Translations under genes and position numbers: made by a program
Notes under the pieces: model-generated
What the model was told of the DNA's origin: nothing
The model's input: the letters and a program-made list of their open reading frames with translations, nothing else
Database searches by the model: none
Origin: Acridotheres tristis
Taxonomy: Eukaryota > Chordata > Aves > Passeriformes > Sturnidae
Direction: 5' to 3'
Assembly (NCBI GenBank): GCA_037013685.1
Contig: CM072885.1
Coordinates: 25,420,620-25,484,619, forward strand
DNA: 64,000 bases
Shown here: in pieces, positions 12,441 to 23,700 of the stretch
Numbering within the stretch: the first letter of the stretch is position 1
Layout of the letters: every line of letters starts with the position of its first letter

Positions 12441-12568
12441 TTGGTGTTACCTGCTCAGCCACTGGAAAGACCAAAGAGACTCAGTTCCGGATTACCTCCT
12501 TCAAAATGTGTGTGCAGGAGCGAACTAACTTTCTCTAATTGGCTGTTGCAGGTATCCCAACCCCCACA

Positions 12569-12950
12569 GAGGAAATTCCCTTAGGAAGAACCTCTTCTGA
12601 GTTTCTTCTTCCTAAGTCAACCTATCACATAGGGATAATAGCATACATTGTTCAGCAAGACTGTAGGTGTATTGGCCCAGCAGGAATAGTTTGGCAACTT
12701 AGGATAGGTCCTGGAAGTACTTCATTGATAGGAATAAAGTTTTATCAACCCTTCCAAGGGTCTTACTAATTTGGGCACCATTTCCATGCATCCTGTTTCT
12801 TTGGTCTCCAAAGGAATCACATGTCCATTCACCAGGTGAATATCCTCCTCTGAATGATATTTATAATTTTGCACAGCACAACTGAAACTAAAATGCAGTA
12901 TTTTTGAGTCTGCCATGCGCTGCTCCTCAGGCAGCCATTTCTTTTATTTG
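12569..12950 (-). other. Unidentified sequence beside the LTR with a short open frame
   Basis: Immediately upstream (minus strand) of the proposed LTR start. The minus strand holds an open frame with Met at 12916 and its stop near 12722, about 64 codons from that Met and about 72 in all; it contains SEEDIHLVNGHVIPLETK. The opposite strand is also open from 12539 to 12769. I do not recognise either product. The position fits retroviral sequence just upstream of a 3' LTR, but no envelope or polypurine-tract feature is convincing, so it may be host sequence. Confidence 0.3.
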
Positions 12951-15454
12951 CTAGTCACCTATAATAATGCAGTTAAACTTCAGTAATAGGTTTTACCTGG
13001 TCTGTAGGATAGCACCTAGTGCATTTATGCTGTATTTTCTGAATCTTTCTGTTTTACTAAAACTTAGTCATGCTAAGAAGACGTGAGTAGCCCATGTTTC
13101 AATTTATGGCTTCTTGGCTTCTGTTTTGAAATTCTGTGAGCAATGCCAGGTACAACTTGGCATCCTCTTATCTGAATTACAATTTGGCCTTAGTGTAAAG
13201 TTTTATGATTCTGTACTAAGATAGTGTGATAATTATGCTCTGTACCTGCCTTTAAGGAAGTAAAAGTAGTTTTAAAGTGATAATTTGCTATTAGCAATAA
13301 TGAGATAACATCCCGGAGTTGATAAAACCTAAAGCGAGATACCTGAAATTACACAGTGTATGTAAACCTGTGTGTGTCGTATTGGCTTAAAGGGAAATTT
13401 TACTACTTATATTGCTTACCACATGCAATAAATTTATGCATAACATCAGTCCTTATTACTCTGGTCACTGGCCTTCTTTTTAGTGAATGAATAAATGAGT
13501 TGTGAAGAATGTCTTTGCATCTGCAGGTTGGAATGAAACACTGGATTGCATATTACTATGGTGGCCTTCCTGTGTGGCATTTGTTTGCTCGGAGACACTG
13601 CCCACAATTCCCTTTGATACTTAATTTAAAAACATGCACTCCATTGTGTGTGGGATCAGATAGATATATATATATATATATGTATATGTGAGATTTTTAT
13701 TATGAGGGTGGCATTTTAAATACATGGTCACCTTTTACTATGTTTTTGGTAACCCAGAAAACCATTTAAAAAAATAATCTAGTGTACTTGGGATTCATAT
13801 GGCAAGCCTGCTGTGTCAGCACTTTTCTTGGCATTATTTCTGTGTGCCTGCTGAGGACTGCGTGCCTGAAGGCTGTGAAGGGGAAAGATGGGACATGTCC
13901 CGACCTTTCTTGGTATCAGACAGACTGTTACTGGGTGAATATGTTTAATGCTTGCTGTGAAGGTACTGAAGGGCAGGTCTGAACTGAGTATTATTCCAGC
14001 TCACCTTCCTTTATGTTTTTCTCTACTTGTTTGAAGCCCAAGATACCAATCTGATAGTTACTCATCTTCTTGCTTGTTAAACAGTTTATTACTGTTGCCC
14101 ATCTGGGAAAGGTACAGTAGCACTGTTATCTGCTAAAGAAACGCTTATCAACCCTATGGAATAGACACAGTAGAAAGAAGACAGTAAATATTTTAAATGT
14201 AATTTTAAGCCTTTTCAGTTTGAAAATACAAAATCATTGGTTTTACTTTGTAGTAGCAGTTTCATGTTAGTTGTAAACAGAAAGATTCAGTAATAAAAAT
14301 GTCTGTCTACTAGCAACTGCATCTGTGCAGGTACTTACAGATGATTAATGAAAGACAGTAGCATATAGGTATTAGTAAGGACATATTACCAACATTAAAA
14401 CTGGAGAATATTTTTTTGAATGATAGATGAAATGAAGAAAGAAGAATCTCTTTGTATATATACTGTGATGCACGGGTGGTGCCCATGCAGAACAGGAGAA
14501 GTTGTATTACTGAATAGAGAATCTTTGATGTAGGAGCATGTGATAGGGATTTAATTACTTCTTTTTGCTAATACTTTGTATTTTCTCTGCATTTTTACTG
14601 AGTTGTTGTTGCTGCATTCAGTGAAAACAATTACTAATCTGTCTAGAGAGTCAATAGTTTTGATTTGTTTAAGTAGATCGGGGTCAACATTTTATATCTG
14701 TTTCCATTTTCATCACTGAATGCCCCCATAAATTCTGCTAGGTCCTACACACATATGCACACACTTTGATAAATAACAAATGGCAGGTGCAGCTGGTCAC
14801 AGATGTTACTAGATTTGGCTGTCTGGTCGGATTGATGATGAAGCCATGACATGAAATGAAGTGTTCCCTGCACATCTTCAGGGAGCTGGTGCCTGTGAGG
14901 TGCCAAAACCTCTTTGGCAAGCTGGAGTCACAAAGTACAGGTAAAGTCACTGGAGAAAATTTTAGTTACATTCAGTTCAGGGACAACAGCATCTTCTGGT
15001 ACACTGCTTATTTAAAAGAGATATGAAACTTCCTTCTAGAAATGCTCTGGTTTAGGAGAAGTCATTTTACCAAAGCAATTCTCAGAGTCCACACTTTGTG
15101 CATTTCACCTTCTCTTTTGGACCAGGGAGGAGGGTAGGATGCAGACCACGAGTCATCACAGATTATGCTGTGGTTCCTTCTGTCCCAGGGGACTTGCTTC
15201 GCCTTGGCTGCCACCAGAATGCTGAGGCTCTGACATCATATGCTGAACACACGTCTTATCACATAGGCAGATGCATGTGTGAGACACCTGCATTGGGCAG
15301 ATGGTAATCACAAGCAACTTCCAGTTCTGTACCCAGCTGCACCTCCTGCCATGGCTGCTGTGTATCTGGATACAGGAATGCCTGCAAGCTATGGAACTTA
15401 ATATTTGTTTCTCTAGAATGTTTTCTTTACTTGAAGAGTATCTAGAGCACCACT
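12951..15454. other. Intronic sequence without recognised gene
   Basis: No gene or transposon recognised. Contains a short (TA)n microsatellite at 13664-13690. Confidence 0.6.
13664..13690. repeat. (TA)n microsatellite
   Basis: Nine AT dinucleotides followed by TGTATATG. A simple dinucleotide repeat, probably polymorphic. Confidence 0.9.
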
Positions 15455-16050
15455 ACTGTAGGCTAAAAGTTAGAGGTATCCTGGAAATATGTCAGAAATA
15501 GCATGGCCAGCAGGACTAGGGCAGAGATTGCCCCCCTCTACTTGGCACTGATGATACTGCACCTTGAATCCTGTGTTTAGTTCTGGGCCATTTGATACAG
15601 GAGGGACATTTTGGTGCTGGCGCAAGCCCAGAGAAGGGCACGGAGGTGGTGAAGGGTCTGAACCACAAGTCTTGTAAAGAGCAGCTGAGGGAGCAGGCGT
15701 AGTTTGGCCTGGAGAAAATGACACTCAGGGATACTGCTCTCTACAACTACCTGAAAGGAGGGTATAGCGAAATCAGGGTCACTCTCTTCTCTCAAGTTAC
15801 AAGCAATAGGACAAGAGGAAACTACTTCAAGTTGCACCAGGGGAGGTTTAGACTGTATATCAGGAAAAAGGGTTTTCACACATTGGAGCAGGCTTCGGAG
15901 GGAAGTGGTAAAATTTCCATCCTTGGAAGTGTTCCACCAAAAACGTGTGGATGTGGCACTTGAGGACATGGTATAGTGGTGAAGATCGCAATGCTGTGTT
16001 AATGGTTGGACTTTATGATCTTGAGATCTTTTCCAACCTTAATAATGCTT
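15455..16050 (+). mobile_element. CR1 LINE 3' fragment, plus strand
   Basis: The + strand translates, with frameshifts, to the C-terminal end of CR1 ORF2. Visible segments are MARRTRAEIAPLYLAL-like (about 15500-15550), [20 protein letters not shown] (about 15740-15800), [18 protein letters not shown] and IRKK (about 15808-15870), and an [21 protein letters not shown] end before the stop. The short 3' region ends with GGTTGGACTTTATGATCTTG and TTTTCCAACCTTAATAATG, close to the CR1 3' terminus, but the terminal octamer repeats are decayed. It is truncated at the 5' end, as is usual for CR1, and inactive. An open frame on the opposite strand (15577-15969) is only a shadow. Confidence 0.9.
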
Positions 16051-18450
16051 TGAAAAAATATTGTTACTCAACTGTTCATTTTCTTTCATTATACATTATT
16101 TTGAGCTACATCAATTTTAAGAAACTTTGAAGAACAGAAATCACAAAAGCAATTTCAATATCACTTTGAAATTTCATGTATTTATATATTAATTTATATA
16201 TATAGGTCATATACTGACCTATAGTAGGCTTTTAATGTATTCTAGCCTTGAATTCTTTCTATCTGTCCTTTAGACTCTTGTCTAGTTTCTCATATTCAAA
16301 ATTATTAAGGTACCAATTACAGTCTCCGGAAGAAACAGACTCAGGATTAAGAAGCGGGGAGGAGCCCCAGACAAGACAGTGGTAGGAACTTCAACAGATG
16401 AGGAAGGTGAAGAGGACCTACTCTTGAATTTTACTTGAACTTGTGATAGGAAAATACCATTGCATACTGTTGTTCTTAACTTTTTAAAGATAGGATGTGA
16501 AGTGTGTTCTCTATTTTTTGATGAGGACTAAAACCGTAATGACATTCTTCAAAATAGCTGTGTTTGCTTTGTAAATCAGATCATGTGACATAAATCCATC
16601 ATCTTTGCACTAGAGAAGGAACTGCTCTTTGATATTATTTTATTCATTCTATGTATTACAAGGGTTTATAAAAGTTCTCCAAGTTTTCATTTTGGTTTTT
16701 TTCTTTTAGTTCATAAGCACAGTAAGTGTTTAATTATGAAGGTAGCAGATCTGGGCATGGTTATTGTTGCCTCCAGCTGAAGAGACAGAGTCTCATATTC
16801 CCTTATCTGATGAGAATGTCCTCATCATCAGATAAAAGCCTGTTGGGGTGAGAGCCTCCTCTTTGCCTTCCTTCTGGCAGCATTTAGTTTTCCGTGGGTT
16901 CCTCGTAATTTTTAGAGGGTCTGAGCTAAAGAGAGAAAAACTTCATTTTAGTGATAGAAACTTTCACTATTCAGTGCAAATTTTTTTCCTAGCCCCTTAG
17001 TGGTAAAGAGGGATACATACTTTTTTTTAGCTGAAGACTAGGTGTGATTGTCAGACTGTGATCACGGAGGGGTTTTTTCTTCTGATCTCTTGAGACAATC
17101 TCTGAACTCAGGCAGCGTGAAGTGAGGCTTCTCTGTATAGGTTTTGGGACAGACTGTCTCAGTTCTTTCAAATGGAAGAATTTCAACCTAGACTGTGTTA
17201 TACTTGGTGAATAGACTTCTCAACCGGCTTTTGAATACTGTCTTGTTTTATCTGCCTCTGTCAAGGAAGAGTTAAAAGTTTGAATCCTCTCTCAAAGTGA
17301 ACACCTGCTGTGTATATCTCAATGCAGGAGCTGATTCTAAGCCTCAGATAGTGCCTGCCAAGTACCTTGGTGGACTACTGTCCTACTACAGCGGAAGGCA
17401 AAAGTCTTCATTGAGGAGTCAGAAGCACCGTAATTGCATTTGCATGATACCGTGTTGGAGCAAGTAACTCTTGCTTCTCTACCCAGTCTTCTCTCAACCT
17501 AAAGACTTGGAAAACGAAATTAATGCAAGCAAATGTGTACTTTTGGATGTTGTCTCTTCCATGGTAGAAAATGTCAAAAATTATCTGGTCAGAACACAAG
17601 TACTATCAGGAAGAAACAAGCTGACAGTCTTATTTAAACAGGGCACATAAAAACAGATAATCAAACCAGCACTCAGTCTGCAAGTGCTTCTATACTAATG
17701 TCCAAGCCTTACAAGCTATTACAAATGGATTGGAGTGTCTGATTTTTAGTTAGGGTACTTTAACAGTGAATATTCCAGAGTTGAATATTGGTTTATATGT
17801 CAGAAAAGCAGCAGGTTGCACCTTTGGAATAATGGCTTTGTGCTTTAAAGACAGTGAAACTGGATAGCATTAATAAGGTGCCTCAGTCCATGTGGATAGA
17901 AAATAAGTGACTATATAGCCATGATCTTGGAAATATACCAGCAGTTATAACACAGAATGGTGATAGTGATGCACAATATAGAGGAAGATGAGGATTGCTG
18001 TGATACCAGAAAAACAATAATGTCCAAAAAATTTAGTTACTTCTCCATATACAAGGGAGAAGTCGCAAAAGGTATGATGTGGAAATAATGATCAAGTACA
18101 AATGAGTTTGTTGAAGAACCCACAAGAAAAATTCTGATTTTTTATTGGTTCTTCATTCACAATTTATACGCTGAAGAATTGCAGTAGATGATATATTTTA
18201 ATTCCATTTTCTCATTAAATGAAAAGGCCTCCCAAAAACCATGGATTAAGCTATTAAACTATGACTCCAGTTTAATGTGTTCTTTATAAGTGTTCTAGGT
18301 TAATAATATGCTACATATCAGAAGGAGTGTACTATATAAAACCATGGTGCGGAGTTTATTAAATGCTGTATATAATTATAATCTCTCTGTCTTATAACAA
18401 AGGTGGCATACTTAAAAACACACAGGACACATGGAACCACTTGGGTGTGG
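16051..18450. other. Intronic sequence without recognised gene
   Basis: AT-rich intron with no recognised gene or transposon. It contains the perfect inverted repeat at 16803-16835, listed separately. Confidence 0.6.
16803..16835. repeat. Perfect 11-bp inverted repeat with paired GATA motifs
   Basis: TTATCTGATGA (16803-16813) and its exact reverse complement TCATCAGATAA (16825-16835) flank an 11-base spacer that can pair further (GAG...CTC). Each arm carries the GATA-factor core AGATAA, once per strand. This could be a transcription-factor site pair or a hairpin; no function is shown. Confidence 0.75.
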
Positions 18451-18727
18451 AGGTGTGTCCTGGGGTACAATGCAAAAATATGTATTCTATCACCATCTGT
18501 TAAAATGTGGGAGGGGTGGTGATCCTTATCTCTGTGGGAGATTTCCTCTGCTGATGTGCCATCTGATAAGATCGGGGGATGATCATCGTTATCTTTTCAC
18601 AACTCATCCTTCCTCCAGAAGATACATTCCGTTAATGGGCCATTAAGTCCTATTGTATGACTGATAAGATTACATCATCCCATTGGGAGATGCCCCAGCC
18701 AAGGGCAGGAGCCAAGCCTTTCCTACC

Positions 18728-18738
18728 TAGATAAAAAA
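18728..18738 (+). promoter_or_regulatory. TATA-like box of the solo LTR
   Basis: TAGATAAAAAA, 272 bases into the LTR and 278 bases before its poly(A) signal, the usual place for the U3 promoter. Activity is not shown. Confidence 0.5.
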
Positions 18739-19015
18739 ACTGGGGTTTGGGACACGAAGGCAGCCCTTTCCACTGGATCCCAGAGGAAAGTCGGACCATT
18801 TCCACATCATCGCTGGATTTTCGGAGGAAAACTGCACCTTCTACAGGAGCACTGCTTCAACTGAACCACATCTGTCATCCAGGAGGATGCAGCCACCATT
18901 TATACGGACTGCTACCAACATCCTGACTGACAGGGTGTCAGGTTGTATTTCTGACTGTGTTGGTGGTTGTTTCTTTTATATTATTGCATGTATTTTATTT
19001 TTTCTCTTTTCTCCT

Positions 19016-19021
19016 ATTAAA
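19016..19021 (+). terminator. Solo LTR poly(A) signal ATTAAA
   Basis: ATTAAA 51 bases before the LTR end, preceded by a long T-rich tract. It lies in sense with SRGAP1 and could cause premature polyadenylation in intron 1, though this is only a possibility. Confidence 0.6.
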
Positions 19022-19077
19022 TTGTATTACTGACTTGGAGTCTCGCACTGGTTTTACTTTCAAACCAACACAAGGTG

Positions 19078-20408
19078 ATTCCAGATGACCTGGGGAACAA
19101 ATGGCTGTGGAGGGAGATGGGAAATTATGTATTGCTGAAGTCAAAAATGTAAGATCCTGGATAAGATGGCTAGGAATGACTGAAGTGGCAACATTCTGGA
19201 ACACATTCTTCCTGGAGCATGTGTAGGACTGGGGAGGAATTAGACAATTATTGGCCTTCATTAGAAGTGTCCAGTGTGAGAGGTGGTGATCTTTAACCTG
19301 GAAAGCATCTGACAACCTGCAAGATTTTCAGCTGCCAGTTGAAAATAATGTGTGTGCCCAGTGAATATGATATAATTCTAACTTGCTGTGTTTAATTTGT
19401 TACTAAGAAGAGAATATTCAATTCAAGGATGAAAACAAGTATTTAAGGCTGGAAAACCTTGTACTGTGAGAAATGTCACCTATTCAAAAGCTTAATCTTT
19501 TTTGAAGAAAGCATGTTTTCTCAGTCTTTCTGTACTTTGGTAAGGTCACTTGCTGGACATGTTTCTTATATTGACTTTTCTTGGTAGTTGTTAGCATTTC
19601 ACCAAATTGCCTGCAAATACTGCTTTATAATAGAGATGGAAAGGAGCTGCTTCTGGTCCTCTTTAGGGCAGATCTTCAGGAAACAACTGGGTTTTCCTTT
19701 TAACCTTTTTTTTTTTCCTTAAACTGGCCTCCATTAGGTAATTTTGCTGCTGTTTGCAGTATATTGGTTGCATACTGGAATAGTAAAATTTAGAACATGT
19801 ATTACTTAAATATGAATACATTCGTATTTTTATTCCTGAAGAATTTTCTTCCTAAAGCCTGAAACTTTCTGCTTACCTTCCTGCACAGACATTTTTCAGG
19901 AACAGAGGTAAAGATTTTTACCCTGAGTATTGTTAGGCTGACCTGATTGTGGTTATGTTTTTGGATTACACTTCTTCCTAAAGGTAATACACATAGCAGC
20001 ATGAGTCAGTGACCTTGTCATTCTAAAAATGTTTGAAAGAGCTTTTAAGCTGCCCCAGAGCACATCAAATAAGCATAGTTAACAATCACTGCCTTTAAAG
20101 AACTCTTCTTATTCTCTCAGGGATATCTAGATGTCTTCCTGATAAAGGCAAATTGTGTGCACAACAGCATTCAATATTTCTATTTGGACTATTATGTGTC
20201 TTATTTCCAAGTGTATTTAGTATATTAGTCAATTGAACAAAATCCTTTGTTTAGAGGACTGTCTACAGTCCAAGGAAGAGTTTATCTGACTTTCCTTTAT
20301 CTGCAATTGTGAAGTTAAATTATTTATTGAGAAGTAGCTGTATGTGAAGAAGTTAATATATTCACTTTGCTCATGAATGTGCAGTTTATCTTTTTAGTCC
20401 CTGTATAC
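19078..20408. other. Intronic sequence without recognised gene
   Basis: No gene, RNA or transposon recognised. Confidence 0.55.
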
Positions 20409-20760
20409 AATCATGATATAATTTAGGTTGGGAGGCATGTCTGGAGGCAATCTAGTCCAGCCTGTTCCAAGCAGCCCCTTAGATGAGGTCACTCAAGGCT
20501 GTTTGCACTTGAGCTTTGCATACATACAAGAATGGAGATTTCACTAACTCTGTCTAGGCAACATGTTCCCTTGTTTGACTGCCGTCACAGAGAAGACCTT
20601 TTCCTTGCAGCTAATCAGAATTTTCTGTCGTGCAGTTTATGTCTGCTGGTTCTCCCTCCATCACACTGCACCTGTGGGAATACCATGGGCTGCCCTCTGT
20701 ATGTATGCCTTCCCATTAGGCAACTGAGGGCAACACTAGTGTCTTCCCATGTGCTTCAGT
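20409..20760 (-). mobile_element. Old CR1 LINE 3' fragment, minus strand
   Basis: The + strand shows the inverted CR1 3' region: TTTAGGTTGGGAGGC, then TCTAGTCCAGCCTG, then the GGAGATTTCACTAACTCTGT and GGCAACATGTTCCC segments that match the common CR1 phrases for 'small wounds' of the 3' end, then a CTTCCCATTAGGCAACTG region. It is diverged and interrupted, so an old copy. The 5' limit is approximate. The open frame on the + strand at 20532-20825 crosses it and is not a gene. Confidence 0.75.
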
Positions 20761-23700
20761 CCACAGTTGAAAGTGAAAAAACATTCAAGTTGCCATTTTG
20801 TTTTCCTGTAAGAATTGTAACATGAAAGTCTTTTGCCTCAAAAGTCCTCTGTCAGCTGAATATTCTAATTATACCAAGTTTTTCCTCCCCTTTTTAAGGA
20901 AGTGTAGGCTAATCGAAGTCAATTGGACAATAGTGGAAAGTATAAAGCACTTGAATTACAGCTCTCTGAGAATTACAGTTCCATTTTGATTCCACATACT
21001 TTCAGCTCAAAGTGTGAGGATGTTTTTCAGGCTTTCTTCCAACAGCATGTCAGAATCTCATGGGTGTAAAACAGTCTCTTATAGGAAAAAATTGAGCTTT
21101 GCCATTCAATATAAAATTTGGTTTTCACTAAAGTTTGCCAGAAAGCTTTTAAGCAGATGTTTAATGCATCTTAATATAGCTGAATGTGTTTCTGCTGCTG
21201 CCAAAGGAATTGTACTCCAGTGTTTTTTGGAAATGATTGCCTGAATCATGGTTTCCCAAGCCTTCTAAAAGTTCATTGATTGTGTATTCTAAGTTGTGTC
21301 AGTTTTTTTATGTTCCAAATAATTTTGATTAGGTTTCAGTTGTTGACTCTTTTTAATGATCAGCTAATTTTTCTTTACTACTGCACCAGAAAGTATACAT
21401 AAGTGTAGTTTTCCTGTGCTTTTCGAGTATTAAACTTGAACTTTCTTTGGAATATGCAAAAGATAAAGCAAAACAAAAAGGCAGGAGAAATTGTTTTATT
21501 GAATTGCAGTGTTTGGTTGTGTCAAATCAATTCAAACAGGTTTAATGGCTCAAAACTTACCATGCATGAGTACACACACACTACAGTACTTTTGACAACA
21601 GGACCTTACTGCCTTGGTATTACAGAATAAGCATTAAACAAGATGGTCTATCTTCTAAGGTTTTTAAAGAAGCATTTTGTTTGTTGGTTGGAGGATAATG
21701 TGATTTAAAACATACAGAATGCCACTATTTTTAACCCAGTAAGAAGGAAAAAAGTACAATCCATTGTAGCTTCTCAAACAGTGAAACTCAACTTGTTCAT
21801 ATTAATGAAATAAAGAAAGATTCTTAGGGCCCAGTGTTTGAGGCTGATGAACGTGACTCCATGGCTGTAATTTGCTTTGCATCACACTTAAATGTGCTTT
21901 ACCTGACTTGAGCGTTTTAAAAGGACAAGACACCTTCATCTTCTCAAGCTCATTCCCTGGAGGGCAAGTTTTGGAAAAATCTTTTCATCTAGAAAGGTTT
22001 TAAAGTGGCTCATTGTGGCAGGAGGAGGCAAACCCTGTCCAGTGCTTGGATTCCCTGCAAAGAATGGAAAGAAAAAGTAGAAGAATTTTCAAATTATTTT
22101 TTTATGGGCAACAACATTGATAAAAGTTAGTACAGCTAAGGTTAGAAGGACTGTGTGAAAGCAGTGAAAATTTCTTTTCAAGTATTTCTCATTACACATA
22201 CTGAAAGTGCTCATAGCAACTATCACCAGGGAGACCAGTGAAATCCTGAAAACCCGTAAGGTCAGATGTGAGCACCAGGAGACACATTCCATCTTGAATA
22301 ACTGGGCTTTGAACCAAACAATCCCTTTCCCCTATTTCAGTGATTTTTAAAAACAGTTGAAGAACACCATGCCTTGGAATAAAGTAATACTTCATTGCTG
22401 AAAAAAGTTACACAGTATTACATACGGCAAGCATGGGGCTGGCATTATAATGATGGCAAACCTCAGAGTAAGCTGTCAGGATACCAAATGGCTGTAAAAA
22501 TTAGCTGTAATGGACGTAGTTAATGCATATTAGGCATGAGTCCACAGTCTAACAGCTTGTAGCTTCCCTGCTTCTGTAATGGCCACCTCCTGGAGGTGCT
22601 TTTTTTTTTCTTTTCCTTCTTTTTTTTTTTTTTTTAACTTAATGGAAAATTTAAAGTAACTTTGGCAAATTTCTGTTTTGGGTACCATGAGTTGTTAAAA
22701 GCAAAGCCTGGAGATATGCCAAAGAATGTGTTGTTTGTGTTTGTTTTATTCTTAGCTTAGAAATTGGAAGGAGGTATTTCACAATACTTCCATGAATATT
22801 AAGTAAAAAATTATATTAGAAATTCAAAATGTGTAATTGGTAAATTCTGAGACAATTTTTCCATGATCCATGCTGGATCCAAATGCCTTTTTGGTTTATA
22901 AGCACTTAAATGGTGGGTATGGTGTTCTCAGTGGTGGTTGGGTATTTTACATTTGTTTTATTTTCTTTCGTTGCTTTCTTGAGAGTAAGTGCCTTTGCAT
23001 CTACTTAAACATATCTCTTAGTTCCCTTCTTTTTTTCGAGTTTATATTGTTTTGTCCAGGGCTTCATTCTCTTTTCATGTATGTTGCTGGCTTGAGGTTT
23101 ATCTGTAACTTCTGCCAGATTTTTACTTGGGTTCTGGGAAATGTGTAACGATGGACGTGACACCCTGGCTCAGCCTCTCCAGCCAGTCACCGTCCTCCAC
23201 TCATCTGACACATCTTCTGTTTTGTGGCCTTTTTATTGCTGCTTTTTAAACCGAGAGCATTAAATAGGCCAACTGGCATGGTGAGTGGGGATAGCTGTTT
23301 TCTGCTATTGATTAACTTACGCATGACCACACTTTTTAATTTGTGTGGATAAACAAAAATGAAGCAGCCGGTCCAGCAGCTCATTTCTTACATAACCTTG
23401 CCAAATGAGTCTCTTTGGGCTGCAGCCTGTATCAGTTGGTCTGGTGTGTATTGATGAAACTTCGCAGTAGTGGAAAGATGTGGCAGCTGTTAGTGCTGTC
23501 ACTGGCTTCCTGGGTCTGTGGCCTGATGAGCTCTGTGTTAAACAAATGGGTAGAAAAATCACGGGGCTTTCTTCTGTGGTGGGAGTATCCTTTACATTCA
23601 GGAACAAATCAGATCTCACTGTAGTGGCTGCTGTATTTAAGTTTCTGCTGAGAGAATCTTCAAGATTGTTTATGCCAATGTTAACAAGAGGTTGCAGACC

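Larger units (their letters stand above)
11324..12568 (-). mobile_element. Endogenous-retrovirus LTR, GC-rich, minus strand
   Basis: Read on the minus strand, the 3' end is clear: a poly(A) signal AATAAA (11392-11397 on the + strand), then a short U5-like tail ending CTGTCTCACAACA at 11324, with the terminal CA expected of a retroviral LTR. The upstream part is a CpG-rich block (about 12160-12440) with two CCAAT boxes (12354-12358 and 12368-12372 on the minus strand), as expected for a U3 promoter. The 5' limit is less sure. I set it at a TGTGGGGGTTGGG start at 12568, which would give 1245 bases, long for an LTR. A second possibility is a start near 12273 just after a G-rich polypurine-like run. 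The flanks do not show a matching target duplication. The resemblance to passerine ERVK-type LTRs is from memory. Confidence 0.7.
18451..19077 (+). mobile_element. Complete solo LTR (ERVL-type) with 5-bp target duplication
   Basis: The LTR proper is 18456-19072 (617 bases), starting TGTCCTGGGG and ending ACCAACACA, the TG...CA ends of a retroviral LTR. Perfect 5-base target-site duplications AGGTG lie at 18451-18455 and 19073-19077. Inside are a TATA-like TAGATAAAAAA at 18728-18738, a poly(A) signal ATTAAA at 19016-19021, and the tail GACTTGGAGTCTCGCACTGG. The sequence resembles ERVL-type LTRs of songbirds as I remember them. There is no internal retroviral sequence on either side, so it is a solo LTR left by recombination between the two LTRs of a provirus. 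It lies in the same orientation as SRGAP1. Confidence 0.92.

Noticed and set aside
15577..15969. 130-codon open frame on the minus strand
   Set aside because: It is the antisense shadow of a CR1 ORF2 fragment read on the + strand.
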